The notes: generated by a model not told the origin, from the sequence alone. 14,238 nucleotides of DNA from an uncultured bacterium (GCA_938014945.1 CALLQH010000373.1:1-14238), one strand, 5' to 3'; shown: positions 1 to 8,136, counted from the first letter of the stretch. Made by a program: numbers and translations.

Positions 1-1007
1 CGATCCGCCTGCCGGGCACGCCGGCGGATGCCTTCTCGCAGGCCTTCGTCACGGTCTCGGCCGCTCAGGCGTCCAGCCTCTCGGCGTCGAACGGCGGCCG
101 GACGGTGCTGGTCTCGACCGACAACGTGAACTTCTCCGAGCACCTGGTGCTCACCTTCGATGCGGCAAGCTGGAGCACGGGTCAGACGATCTACGTCCGT
201 GCCGCTTCCGACAGCGCCGAGGAAGGTGTCGCGGATGTGGTCATCAGCCACAGCGTGATCAGCAGCGATCCGGGCCTCGACGGCCTCGTGCTGCCCAACG
301 TGAAGGTCAGCGTCCAGGATGACGACAAGGCTGCGCTCATCATCGCCGAGTCCGACGGCTCGACCGACGTCGCCGAGGGGGACGCCGGCGACAGCTACAC
401 CGTCAGCCTGACCCGAGCCCCGGCGCCGGGCAGCACGGTGATCGTGACGCTGGGTCACGATGCCGATGTCGCGCTGTCCGAGACGGTCCTGACCTTCGAC
501 AGCACCAACTGGAACGTCGCCCAGACCGTGACGGTCACCGGCACCGACGATGCCATCAACGAGAACCTCGAGCGTTCGCTGATCACCCACAGGGTGACCA
601 GCGACGACCCGGACTTCGTCGTCAGCGATGTCGCCGAGGTCAACGCCAGCGTCACCGACAACGACAAGCCGACCGTGGTGATCGCCGAATCCGGCGGCAA
701 CACCTTCGTCACCGAAGGCAGCGCGCCCGACAGCTACGAGATGACGCTGAGCGCCCAGCCGACCGGCGAGGTCGAGGTGCGTGTCGTCACGGATGGTCAG
801 ACCCTGGTCTCCAGCGGCGATGCGCGCTTCGATGCCGAGGCTGGCACCGTCACCTTCGACGCCAGCAACTGGAACGTCCCGATCGTCATCGAGGTCGCGG
901 CCAATCCCGATGCCGATGTTTCCGGCGCGCCGGTCAAGGCCGTGCCGATCACGCCGCACACGACCGACAAGATCGATGGCCCGCTGATCCTGATCGGCGG
1001 TCCCGGC
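1..1007 (+). repeat. Three Calx-beta-like protein repeats in the RTX gene
   Basis: Unit 1 is partial (1-329), unit 2 spans 330-668 (113 codons), unit 3 about 669-1007. Shared landmarks are VIAES-G at the start, an EG-x-x-x-DSY strand, a TFD-x-x-NWNV strand and a closing DDDK or DNDK. Similar extracellular beta-sandwich repeats usually lie before RTX arrays and act as spacer or calcium-binding modules; that role is inferred here. Confidence 0.7.
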
Positions 1008-4000
1008 GATGCCGACCGCAGCCTGACCCCGGCGGTCATGCTGCCCACCGAAACCGACACGCCGCCGACGCGCGAGGTCGATCCGACCAACGAGGAAGAG
1101 CAGACCGACCGCGTCCACGTCTTCAACGACTCGAGCGTGGCCGACGACATCGGCGAACTGACGGCCACCGCGATCACGGGCCTCGGCATGGGTCCGTCGC
1201 TGACGGTCAATACCGGCACGGAGGACGAGCCGGTTCTGGTGACATTCGCGGGCGGCATCACCTACAGCGAGATGGAGATCGTCGAGATCCTTCTCGGCAC
1301 GGGCAACGACAGCTTCACCGTCACCAGCACGGCCGCGGGCGCCATCACGGCCATCCACGGCGGCGGCGGCGACGACCACATCACGGTCCTCGATCACGAC
1401 GGTCCGCTGGTGGTCTACGGCGACACCTCCGCCGACGGCTCACGCTACGATTCGACGATCGACGCGATCACCGGCAACGGCTTTGCCTTCGTCAATCCGG
1501 GCGACGACGTGATCGATGCCTCGGCGGCGGGCAGCACCGTGGTCATCGACGGCGGCGCCGGCGCGGACCTCATCATCGGCAGCCAGGCCGGCGATCACAT
1601 CGCGGGCGCCGCGGGCGACGACCTTATCCACGCCCAGGCCGGCAACGACCACGTCTATGGCGACTCCGCCTTCAACGTCGATCTCTATACCCGGATCACC
1701 AGCATCGACACGACCGGGCCCGGCGGCAGCGACCGGATCGACGGCGAGGCGGGTGACGACATCATCTTCGGCGATCACGGCACGGTCGAGCAGGCCGAGG
1801 GCCTGTTCAAGGTTCTGGGCACCGGGGGTGTCGAGCGCATCCTCAGCGCCAATGCCACGGCCGGTGGCGCCGACACGATCGGCGGCGACGAAGGCGACGA
1901 CGTCATCCTGGGCGGCGGCGCCGGCGACCTCATCGAGGGCAACGACGGCGACGACCTGGTCTTCGGCGACCACGGCGAGATCCTGATCAGCGCCGGACTG
2001 GTGACGCAGGCCGCCACTCGTTTCTCCGACGAGGCGGGCGGCGGCAGCGACACCATCGCCACCGCGGACGGCGACGACATCGTGCTGGCCGGTGAGGCCA
2101 GCGACAGTGTCGATACGGCCGGCGGCGACGATATCGTGATCGGCGACAACGGCAGCGTCGTGCTGGCGGGCGGCCTCGTGACGACGGTCGAAACGACCGA
2201 TCTGGACGCTTCGACGGGCGGTGACGACACCATCGTGACCGGTGCCGGGAATGACCTGGTGCTGGGCGGCGTCGGCGCCGATGTGATCGGCACGGGCGCC
2301 GGGGCCGATCTCGTGATCGGCGACAACGGCCGGGCGGTGTTTGCCAACGGTCTGCTGCAGCGCCTGGAGACGCGCGATACCGGCCTTGGCGCCGGTGACG
2401 CCATCGACAGTGGCAGCGGTTCCGATGTCGTCCTGGCCGGCACGGGTGCCGACAACGTCACGTCCGGCACGGGCGACGACATTGTTGTGGGCGACGAGGG
2501 TTCGGCGGACTTCGACGACGGCACGGCCATCGTCGTCCGTTCGACCGCGCCGGCCGATGGCGGCGACGATGTGATCGACACGGGCGATGGCGCCGATGTC
2601 GTGATCGCCGGCGCCGGGTCCGACAACGTGACGACCGGAGACGGCGATGATGTCGTCGTCGGCGACAACGGTGTTGTCGACTGGTCGGTCGATGGCGATC
2701 TGGCGACGATCGACCGCATCGCCTCGACCGACGCCGCCGACGGTGCCGGCGACACGATCGACAGCGGCAATGGCGGTGACAACGTCATCGCCGGCACCGG
2801 CGCCGATGTCGTCACCACCGGTGACGGCAGCGACCTGGTGATCGGCGACAGCGGCGAGCTCCTTCTGGTTTCCGGCACGCGCGCCCTGGCGAGTTCCTCC
2901 TCCCCGGCGATCGGCGGTGGCGACAGCATCGCCACCGGCGAGGGCCAGGATGTAATCATCGCCGGTGTCGGCGCCGATCGCGTCAACTCGGGTGTCGGCA
3001 ACGACATTGTCCTGGGCGACAACGGCTTCGTCGACTGGAATGCCGACGGCGACACCGCCACCGTCGATCACATTGCGACGTCCGACGTGGGCGAGGGTGG
3101 TGACGACACCATCGAGGCCGGCATCGGCAACGACATCGTGCTGGCCGGCTCGGGCAGTGACACCGTTCATGGCGATGCGGCCGACGGCGGCACGCCGGGT
3201 GCTGCGGATGCGGACGTGATCTTCGGCGACAACGCCGACGTCTCGCTGGTTGCGGGGCAGATCGACGTTCTCGTCTCGACCGATACCGCCGTGGGCGGCG
3301 ATGACGTGATCAACGGCAACGGCGGCGACGACATCATCGTCGCGGGCGCCGGGTCGGACGCGGTTCACGGCGACGAGGGCCAGGACATCGTGTTCGGCGA
3401 CAATGCGCGCCTGCGCTTTGCCTCGCTCGATGACGACCGTTCGAGCCTCGACGACGCAGAGGTCATCGATCCCACCATCGGCGGCGACGACACCCTGGCG
3501 GGCGATGCCGGCAACGACCTGCTGATCGGTGGCACGGGCCGCGACGACGTCAGCGGCGACGACGGCGACGACCTGATCTTCGGCGATCATGGCCGCGTCG
3601 AGCGGGCGCCCGACGGCCTGATCGCCCTGGGCCAGCTGCCGCTCACCAGCTTCGCGGCGCGGCCCTTCGTCTTCACCTCCATGGCGACCGGCGGCAGCGA
3701 CGGCGGCGATGCCGACGTGATCGGCGGCGGCCAGGGTGACGACATCGTCATCGGCGGCCAGGGCGGCGACTGGATCCAGGGCGGCGCGGATGCCGACGAT
3801 ATCGTCGGCGGCCACAACGTCTGCGGCGGCTTCGACGGCGACGACATCATCGATGCCGGCGAGGGCGACGACGTGATTGCCGGCGACAACGCCAGCATCC
3901 TGCGCACCACCGACACGCTGGATGTCCGCCTGCGCACCCTGATCGGCGATACGCTCTACGCGATCGATCCGGCCACCGGCTTCTTCACGGCGGGTTACCA

Positions 4001-4757
4001 GGCCGCCGTGAGCGGCGAGGCCCAGGCGAGCCTGGGCGGCATCGCAGGCCGCATCATCGAGCTCTACGGCCACAGCGAGAATGCCTCGCCCGACACCTAT
4101 GGCGACGACATCATTGCCGGCGGCGGTGGTTCCGACCGCGCGTTCGGCCAGATGGGCGACGACGTGGTGCTGGGCGATGCCGAAATCGATTTCGAGGCCA
4201 CCGGCGGCCCCGAGGTCTCCTCGACCTTCCTCGGCACCGACGACAACGACTACATCGAGGGCGGCGGCGGCGCCGACACCCTGATCGGCGGTCTGGGTCA
4301 GGACGACATCATCGGCGGCTCCTCGGGGCTGTTCCTGGGCGTCTCCTGCGGCGATCCCTTCGGCGAGACCCTGATCGACGGGGCCGATGTGATCTACGGC
4401 GGGCTGGGCAGCGACATCGGCCGCAACAGCGAGGGCAACACGGCCGTCGACGGCCATGCCGAGGACGCAGACGTCATCCTGGGCGACAACGGCATCATCT
4501 ACCGCATCGTCGGAAGCAACGGCGAGGCCGCCAGCTTCACCTGGGACAACTACGGCGACGGCTCGACCGAGCGTGTCGCCGTGCGGGCCGTCGAGTATCT
4601 GGCCTACACCCCGGGCGGCTCGCCCAGCGACATCGGCGGCGACGACCTCATCTACGGCGAGGCGGGCGACGACCAGATCCACGGCATGAGCGGCGCCGAC
4701 ACGATCTACGGCAATGCGCAGGACGATGACCTGATCGGAGGCGAGGGAGACAACTAG
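1..4757 (+). CDS. Giant Calx-beta/RTX calcium-binding repeat protein, 5' end outside window, ends at in-frame amber codon
   Basis: The frame is open from base 3, so the gene begins upstream; the first in-window start codon (GTG 105) lies inside a repeat and is not a start. Seen: three Calx-beta-like units (1-1007) with an NW-x-V-x-Q-type strand and a DNDK/DDDK end, a linker with GLGMG and GITYSEMEIVEILLGTGND (about 1110-1335), then hundreds of residues of glycine/aspartate nonapeptides of GGxGxDxxxG type. In known proteins such RTX repeats form calcium-filled beta-rolls, usually in large surface or secreted proteins exported by type I-like systems. The visible part is 1584 codons before TAG at 4755-4757. 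The same frame and repeat pattern resume directly after the TAG, so this piece is probably the N-terminal part of a longer protein and lacks its C-terminal region. Family assignment is confident; role (adhesin, S-layer-like or other) is unknown. Confidence 0.88.
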   Translation, partial: IRLPGTPADAFSQAFVTVSAAQASSLSASNGGRTVLVSTDNVNFSEHLVLTFDAASWSTGQTIYVRAASDSAEEGVADVVISHSVISSDPGLDGLVLPNVKVSVQDDDKAALIIAESDGSTDVAEGDAGDSYTVSLTRAPAPGSTVIVTLGHDADVALSETVLTFDSTNWNVAQTVTVTGTDDAINENLERSLITHRVTSDDPDFVVSDVAEVNASVTDNDKPTVVIAESGGNTFVTEGSAPDSYEMTLSAQPTGEVEVRVVTDGQTLVSSGDARFDAEAGTVTFDASNWNVPIVIEVAANPDADVSGAPVKAVPITPHTTDKIDGPLILIGGPGDADRSLTPAVMLPTETDTPPTREVDPTNEEEQTDRVHVFNDSSVADDIGELTATAITGLGMGPSLTVNTGTEDEPVLVTFAGGITYSEMEIVEILLGTGNDSFTVTSTAAGAITAIHGGGGDDHITVLDHDGPLVVYGDTSADGSRYDSTIDAITGNGFAFVNPGDDVIDASAAGSTVVIDGGAGADLIIGSQAGDHIAGAAGDDLIHAQAGNDHVYGDSAFNVDLYTRITSIDTTGPGGSDRIDGEAGDDIIFGDHGTVEQAEGLFKVLGTGGVERILSANATAGGADTIGGDEGDDVILGGGAGDLIEGNDGDDLVFGDHGEILISAGLVTQAATRFSDEAGGGSDTIATADGDDIVLAGEASDSVDTAGGDDIVIGDNGSVVLAGGLVTTVETTDLDASTGGDDTIVTGAGNDLVLGGVGADVIGTGAGADLVIGDNGRAVFANGLLQRLETRDTGLGAGDAIDSGSGSDVVLAGTGADNVTSGTGDDIVVGDEGSADFDDGTAIVVRSTAPADGGDDVIDTGDGADVVIAGAGSDNVTTGDGDDVVVGDNGVVDWSVDGDLATIDRIASTDAADGAGDTIDSGNGGDNVIAGTGADVVTTGDGSDLVIGDSGELLLVSGTRALASSSSPAIGGGDSIATGEGQDVIIAGVGADRVNSGVGNDIVLGDNGFVDWNADGDTATVDHIATSDVGEGGDDTIEAGIGNDIVLAGSGSDTVHGDAADGGTPGAADADVIFGDNADVSLVAGQIDVLVSTDTAVGGDDVINGNGGDDIIVAGAGSDAVHGDEGQDIVFGDNARLRFASLDDDRSSLDDAEVIDPTIGGDDTLAGDAGNDLLIGGTGRDDVSGDDGDDLIFGDHGRVERAPDGLIALGQLPLTSFAARPFVFTSMATGGSDGGDADVIGGGQGDDIVIGGQGGDWIQGGADADDIVGGHNVCGGFDGDDIIDAGEGDDVIAGDNASILRTTDTLDVRLRTLIGDTLYAIDPATGFFTAGYQAAVSGEAQASLGGIAGRIIELYGHSENASPDTYGDDIIAGGGGSDRAFGQMGDDVVLGDAEIDFEATGGPEVSSTFLGTDDNDYIEGGGGADTLIGGLGQDDIIGGSSGLFLGVSCGDPFGETLIDGADVIYGGLGSDIGRNSEGNTAVDGHAEDADVILGDNGIIYRIVGSNGEAASFTWDNYGDGSTERVAVRAVEYLAYTPGGSPSDIGGDDLIYGEAGDDQIHGMSGADTIYGNAQDDDLIGGEGDN
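1770..4520 (+). repeat. RTX supermodule array, about 60-residue period marked by GD[NHES][GA]
   Basis: Codons for the marker motif (GDHG, GDNG, GDEG, GDSG, GDNA) start at 1770, 1965, 2142, 2319, 2490, 2661, 2844, 3015, 3225, 3396 and 3582. Steps are 171-210 bases, averaging 181, with 171 the commonest. Further markers at 3882, 4173 and 4482 are about 300 bases apart. Each supermodule holds a variable strand of about 20 residues followed by two or three nonapeptides such as GGDDTI-x-TG-x-G-x-D. The steps are multiples of three, so this is protein repeat structure and not a DNA-level satellite. Confidence 0.8.
4755..4757 (+). other. In-frame amber codon interrupting the RTX reading frame
   Basis: The codons before read GGEGDN and those after read IYGGTRTDG, which is one uninterrupted RTX nonapeptide if the TAG is taken as a residue. 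A single base change from TGG, TTG, CAG, GAG or TAC would create it. Alternatives are a nonsense mutation (broken gene), a sequencing or assembly error, or read-through by a suppressor. TAG also ends this same frame at 6144-6146 and the GMC gene at 13721-13723, so general reassignment of TAG is unlikely. Confidence 0.85.
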
Positions 4758-4784
4758 ATCTACGGCGGCACCCGCACCGATGGC

Positions 4785-6146
4785 GTGATGCGCGACGACG
4801 GCAAGATCATGACCAGCCGCAACGGCTCGACGGAAGTGCTCTACGGCCTCGACGTGGCGACCCAGGAAGAGATCGTCTCGACCCAGGCCAATGCCTTCCA
4901 TGCGGTGCTCAATGCCTCCGGCGCGCTCAAGAAGACCGTCGACCTGGAGCCCTGGGATCAGGGTGGCGACGACCTGATCTACGGCGGCCTGGGCGACGAC
5001 TTCCTCCATGGCGGTGCCGGCCAGGACGGCATCTCCGGCGCTGAGGCGCTCGCTCCCTACTACGAGGCGCCCAGCGACTGGCGTCCCACGGTGGGCGAGG
5101 ACGGCCGCCTGATCGCGCCCGAGGGCTTCTACGACGTCAACAACGCCCTGCAGAAGATCGAGGGCCACGCCCTCAACTTCGACGCCACCGAAGGCGATAT
5201 TGCCGGCGTCGACGGCGCCACGCCCAAGGGCGACGGCGAGGACCGCATCTTCGGCGATCTCGGCGACGACTGGCTGGTCGGCGGCACGGGCCGCGACCAC
5301 CTGTGGGGCGGCCTGGGCGGCGACATCATCAACGCCGACGACAACCTCGACACCAACGGCGGGGCCAACGACGCGCCGGACGAAGGCACCCACCCGATCT
5401 CCGAGAACGGCGATCTGGTCTTCGGCGGCGGCGGACGCGACATGATGATCGCCAACACGGCGCACGACCGGATGATCGACTGGGCGGGCGAATACAACAA
5501 CTTCGTGGTGCCCTTCTCGCCCTTCGGCAACTGGACGGTCGTGCGTTCGCCCGCACCCTGGATCCAGGACTTCCTGGTGCAGGTCGCCGAGAGCGACGGC
5601 ACCGACCCGACCCGTCTGGGCGAGGGCGGCGATCCCGATCGTCTGGGCGAGCCGTTCGGCGAACTCGGCATGGTCACCCAGCAGGACGACGGCTGGCAGG
5701 ACCAGACCGGCGCACCGGACGGCCAGCAGCCCGGGAACAGCCACGGCCAGCGCGACGGCCGCGGCATCGAGCCCGCACCCGCGCCCACCGAAACGGTTGT
5801 GACGGCCAGCGCCACGACACTGAGCGTCGCGGCGGCCGGTGACACGACCGGCACGGGCGACACCGGTGGCGGCACCGAGACCACGCTCTACTTCGCGACC
5901 GTGGACACCGACGGCACGGGCGAGGAGGACGGCCTGGAAGAGGACTGGATCATCGAAACCGATACGCCTCCGGCCGAGGACAGCGGCGAGTTGCTTGCCG
6001 AGGATGATGGCGGCGATGATTTCGTCGTCATTCCGCCGGCCGACGATCCGGGCTTCGATGACGTTCAGCCTGCCGTCGCGCCCCTCGTGGATTGGGAAAT
6101 CCTGCCGCCGGGCCAGCAGAAGAAGGCTGCGAAGGGTACGAAGTAG
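4785..6146 (+). CDS. C-terminal part of the RTX protein, downstream of the amber codon
   Basis: This is the same frame as the large upstream RTX piece; sense codons actually resume at 4758, and GTG 4785 or ATG 4788 are only the first possible starts, with no ribosome-binding site in front. Seen: two more RTX blocks (about 4963-5040 and 5233-5330), then a domain with the run MIDWAGEYNNFVVPFSPFG (from 5472) and a WQDQTGAPDGQQPGN segment (about 5694-5740). From memory these accompany the C-terminus of giant alphaproteobacterial RTX proteins. The last 120 residues are Thr/Gly/Asp/Glu-rich, and the extreme end is basic (QQKKAAKGTK), unlike a classical type I secretion tail. It is most likely not an independent gene but the tail, including any export signal, of the interrupted protein. 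Confidence 0.7.
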   Translation: MMRDDGKIMTSRNGSTEVLYGLDVATQEEIVSTQANAFHAVLNASGALKKTVDLEPWDQGGDDLIYGGLGDDFLHGGAGQDGISGAEALAPYYEAPSDWRPTVGEDGRLIAPEGFYDVNNALQKIEGHALNFDATEGDIAGVDGATPKGDGEDRIFGDLGDDWLVGGTGRDHLWGGLGGDIINADDNLDTNGGANDAPDEGTHPISENGDLVFGGGGRDMMIANTAHDRMIDWAGEYNNFVVPFSPFGNWTVVRSPAPWIQDFLVQVAESDGTDPTRLGEGGDPDRLGEPFGELGMVTQQDDGWQDQTGAPDGQQPGNSHGQRDGRGIEPAPAPTETVVTASATTLSVAAAGDTTGTGDTGGGTETTLYFATVDTDGTGEEDGLEEDWIIETDTPPAEDSGELLAEDDGGDDFVVIPPADDPGFDDVQPAVAPLVDWEILPPGQQKKAAKGTK

Positions 6147-6255
6147 GCACGCTGCATGAGTGTTTGCGACGTTTCATCCGGGCTGCTGCGGGAAGCTCCG
6201 CTGACCGCTGCGGCATCTGATTGCGAACCAGTTAACCCAAGGGAATGAGGTAGTT

Positions 6256-6624
6256 ATGCCAGATAAGAAAGAGACCGCAGACAAGGCCGCGGCAACCAAG
6301 GGGAACGATGCCAAGGCCGCGCCCCGGGGCGTCCAGATCGTCTGGGACGACAGCGAGATGCAGACCCTGTTCGCGAACGTGGTCAACGCTTCGAGCACGG
6401 TCGAGGAGTTCACGCTGTTCTTCGGTACCAACCAGTCCTGGAACCTTGCCGCCGGCGACGACATTCACGTCAAGCTGCAGCAGCGGGTGGTGCTGTCGCC
6501 GCATGCCGCCAAGCGTCTGTCGGTCCTTCTGGATTCCGTGCTTCGTGAATACGAGAAGCGCTTCGGCAAACTGGATGCCGAGGGCCGGCTCGCCCAGCCC
6601 AGTGCAGCGATCGCCGACTCCTGA
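6256..6624 (+). CDS. DUF3467 family protein
   Basis: A 122-residue cytoplasmic-looking protein with no signal peptide or membrane segment. The first 24 residues are a Lys/Ala-rich, probably disordered lead. The conserved body runs from VQIVWDDSEMQTLFANVVN (27-44) through EEFTLFFGTN (50-59) to LSPHAAKRL (80-88) and a helical end with EYEKRFG (98-104), which matches DUF3467. The function of this family is not established. The ATG at 6256 follows a purine-rich stretch (AAGGGAATGAGG, 6239-6250) that serves as ribosome-binding site. It lies 109 bases after the RTX gene and 8 bases before the adaptor gene, so it is probably co-transcribed with both. I infer a role in making or exporting the giant protein; no motif shows it. 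The 109-base gap has only a weak 4-5 bp hairpin near 6188-6201 and no clear promoter. Confidence 0.85.
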   Translation: MPDKKETADKAAATKGNDAKAAPRGVQIVWDDSEMQTLFANVVNASSTVEEFTLFFGTNQSWNLAAGDDIHVKLQQRVVLSPHAAKRLSVLLDSVLREYEKRFGKLDAEGRLAQPSAAIADS

Positions 6625-6632
6625 ACCGCGCG

Positions 6633-7439
6633 ATGAGGATCGCGCCGGCGCTGCTGCTTCTGTTGCTGCTCCAGGCGCCGGGAGCGCTGGCGCAGATGGC
6701 GGTCGACCAGGTCTATCCCTGCGTGGTGGAGCCATCGGTCACGGTCAAGGTGGGCGTGCCGGTGGTCGGCCTGCTGGCCGAGGTCATGGTGGACCGGGGC
6801 GACTATGTGGTCGAAGGCCAGGTGATCGCCCGGCTCAACGACGATCTGGAGCGGGCGACCATTGCGTTCAACGAGGCACGAGCCGCCACGACAGCAGGCG
6901 TGGAGGCCGACCGGGCGCGCCTGCAGTTGGCCCGTCAGCAGCTCGAACGTGCCCAGGAATTGCTGGCCGACGACTTCGTCTCGGAAGCGCGCGTCGACGA
7001 GCTTCTCGCCGAGGTCGCCGTGGGCCGCGAGAACGTGCGGCGTGCCGAAAACGACCAGGAACTGGCCCGTCTTGAGCTCGAGCGTTCGCGCATCCTGCTC
7101 GACCAGCGCACCATCAGGAGCCCCGTGGAAGGTATCGTGGTGGAGCGCGTGCTCGGCGAGGGCGAGTACGTGCATCAGGAAGCCTATATCGTCGAAATTT
7201 CCGCCATCGATCCGCTCCACATCAACGTTGTGCTCCCCGTTGAAACCTTCGGCGCCGTGGCTGTCGGAGATCAGGGTCGGGTGAAGTTTCAGCAGCCGAT
7301 CGATGTCGAGCGGGAAGCGAGGGTCGATGTCGTGGACAAGATTCTTGACGCGGCCAGTGGCACCTATGCTGTCCGACTGGTTCTTGAAAACCCGAACGGA
7401 GAGCTGCCGGCCGGTGTTCGCTGCACGGTAGAGTTTTGA
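6633..7439 (+). CDS. HlyD/RND-type periplasmic adaptor (membrane fusion protein)
   Basis: 268 residues. An N-terminal signal peptide is clear: Arg at position 2, a run of seven leucines (7-13) and a likely cleavage after ALA at 18-20, leaving Gln21, so the mature protein would be periplasmic. Then come a first lipoyl half (about 36-70, with GDYVVEGQVIARL), an alpha-helical coiled-coil hairpin (about 72-158, rich in Arg/Glu/Ala heptads), the second lipoyl half (RTIRSPVEGIVVERV, 159-173) and a beta-barrel to the C-terminus. Such adaptors bridge an inner-membrane pump to an outer-membrane channel. It is short for the family, ending just after the barrel without a long membrane-proximal domain. 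It starts 8 bases after the DUF3467 stop with no strong ribosome-binding site, so translational coupling is likely. No pump or TolC-like gene follows, and the cargo (the RTX protein upstream) is inferred from position. Confidence 0.85.
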   Translation: MRIAPALLLLLLLQAPGALAQMAVDQVYPCVVEPSVTVKVGVPVVGLLAEVMVDRGDYVVEGQVIARLNDDLERATIAFNEARAATTAGVEADRARLQLARQQLERAQELLADDFVSEARVDELLAEVAVGRENVRRAENDQELARLELERSRILLDQRTIRSPVEGIVVERVLGEGEYVHQEAYIVEISAIDPLHINVVLPVETFGAVAVGDQGRVKFQQPIDVEREARVDVVDKILDAASGTYAVRLVLENPNGELPAGVRCTVEF

Positions 7440-7520
7440 TTCTCGCGGGTATTCCAGCAGAGACGGGCTTGTCCCGGTCCCCCTGTGCCACCAATTCTCC
7501 CGCAGGATCGTCGTGCTCTC

Positions 7521-7820
7521 TTAGCCATTGAGCAGGAGAAGTGCCGGTGACCGGGGCTGTTTCCCTTCGCCCGGATCCGCGAATGCGTCGCGAAGGCTGA
7601 TCTGCGTTTCGTGCCCGGTGACGAGATCGATCAGGGTGCTCTGCTAGCCGACTGTTTCAACGGAGAATGCGTTGTTGCCCGCGACCGACGTTGGGGTGCT
7701 GCCTCCCGGCATCAGGAAGACGAAGCCGTTGTCGGACTCGGCAGACAGAAGGCAGCCGGTACCGGTGTCCTGACATCTCAGGTTGCGTTGGTCGGGCGGC
7801 AACAGGGAATGAAGAGTCAT
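7521..7820 (-). pseudogene. Possible decayed minus-strand gene fragment with internal amber codon
   Basis: Read from ATG at 7820 downward, the frame gives 58 residues (beginning MTLHSLLPPDQRN), a TAG at 7646-7644, then 40 further residues (QSTLIDLVTGHETQISLRDA...) to a TAA at 7523-7521. G/C at third positions is about three quarters by my count, higher than in the opposing plus frame, and the sequence on both sides of the TAG looks protein-like. The frame stays open upstream of 7820, but there it is antisense to a better-looking plus-strand ORF. I do not recognise a family. It may equally be noncoding. Confidence 0.3.
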
Positions 7821-8022
7821 GATGACACGGCTGCCGTCCTTGGGAACCGCGACCGACACCAAAGACGAAGCCCTCGACGGTCTCGCGCAGGGCATTCTGG
7901 CGCAGTGCCCAATCGACCGCGTCGGCAGCGGCGCCATCATCACCTACCGGCGCGGCGAGGACGGCCTGTTCGACACGATCCTGGGCGGCGTTCAGGACGC
8001 CTGCATCGCCAACGCCCTCTAG
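7819..8022 (+). CDS. Small hypothetical ORF (67 residues), possibly a gene fragment
   Basis: ATG at 7819 is preceded by AGGGA at 7804-7808, a rather distant ribosome-binding site. The last 50 or so codons are almost all G/C-ending, as in real genes here, and read TKDEALDGLAQGILAQ onward to an end in DACIANAL, with no signal peptide or membrane helix. The first 13 codons lack that bias, so the coding signal may start only near 7858 and the piece could be the 3' remnant of a longer gene. No family was recognised. It overlaps the head of the possible minus-strand remnant by two bases. Confidence 0.35.
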   Translation: MMTRLPSLGTATDTKDEALDGLAQGILAQCPIDRVGSGAIITYRRGEDGLFDTILGGVQDACIANAL

Positions 8023-8040
8023 GACGTTCTTCCGTCGATT

Positions 8041-8136
8041 CCATGCCAACAGCATTCGGTCATGGTCGGGACAGTTGTCCTGCTTACCTCGTTGGTCCAG
8101 TCTGGGCTTGGCCATACCGGGGTGAGGCCCTGTATC
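8041..8136 (+). promoter_or_regulatory. Candidate upstream control region of the catabolic operon
   Basis: Two dyads are visible: CCATG (8041-8045) with CATGG (8061-8065), and GGACA-GT-TGTCC (8069-8080). A weak promoter-like pair follows, TTGGCC (8108-8113), 17 bases, then TGTATC (8131-8136), matching consensus at 4 and 3 of 6 positions. It ends 28 bases before the first gene. Dyads of this kind suit a dimeric repressor, but no regulator gene is present and chance occurrence is quite possible. Confidence 0.2.

Noticed and set aside
1500..4700. CRISPR-like or DNA satellite repeat
   Set aside because: The repetition is at protein level with degenerate codons and steps in multiples of three; there are no identical direct repeats with unique spacers.
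4755..4757. TAG reassigned to an amino acid (for example pyrrolysine) genome-wide
   Set aside because: TAG also terminates the RTX frame at 6144-6146 and the GMC gene at its expected family length, so a general recoding is not supported.
1440..5744. Minus-strand open frame of 1434 codons antisense to the RTX gene
   Set aside because: It is the mirror of GAC/GTC/GGC-rich repeats, which contain no reverse-strand stops; the product is a Val/Ala/Asp-rich run with no recognisable domain, while the plus strand has clear RTX motifs.
7440..7510. Terminator after the adaptor gene
   Set aside because: Only a four-base stem (CGGG with CCCG near 7469-7481) is visible and no T-run follows.
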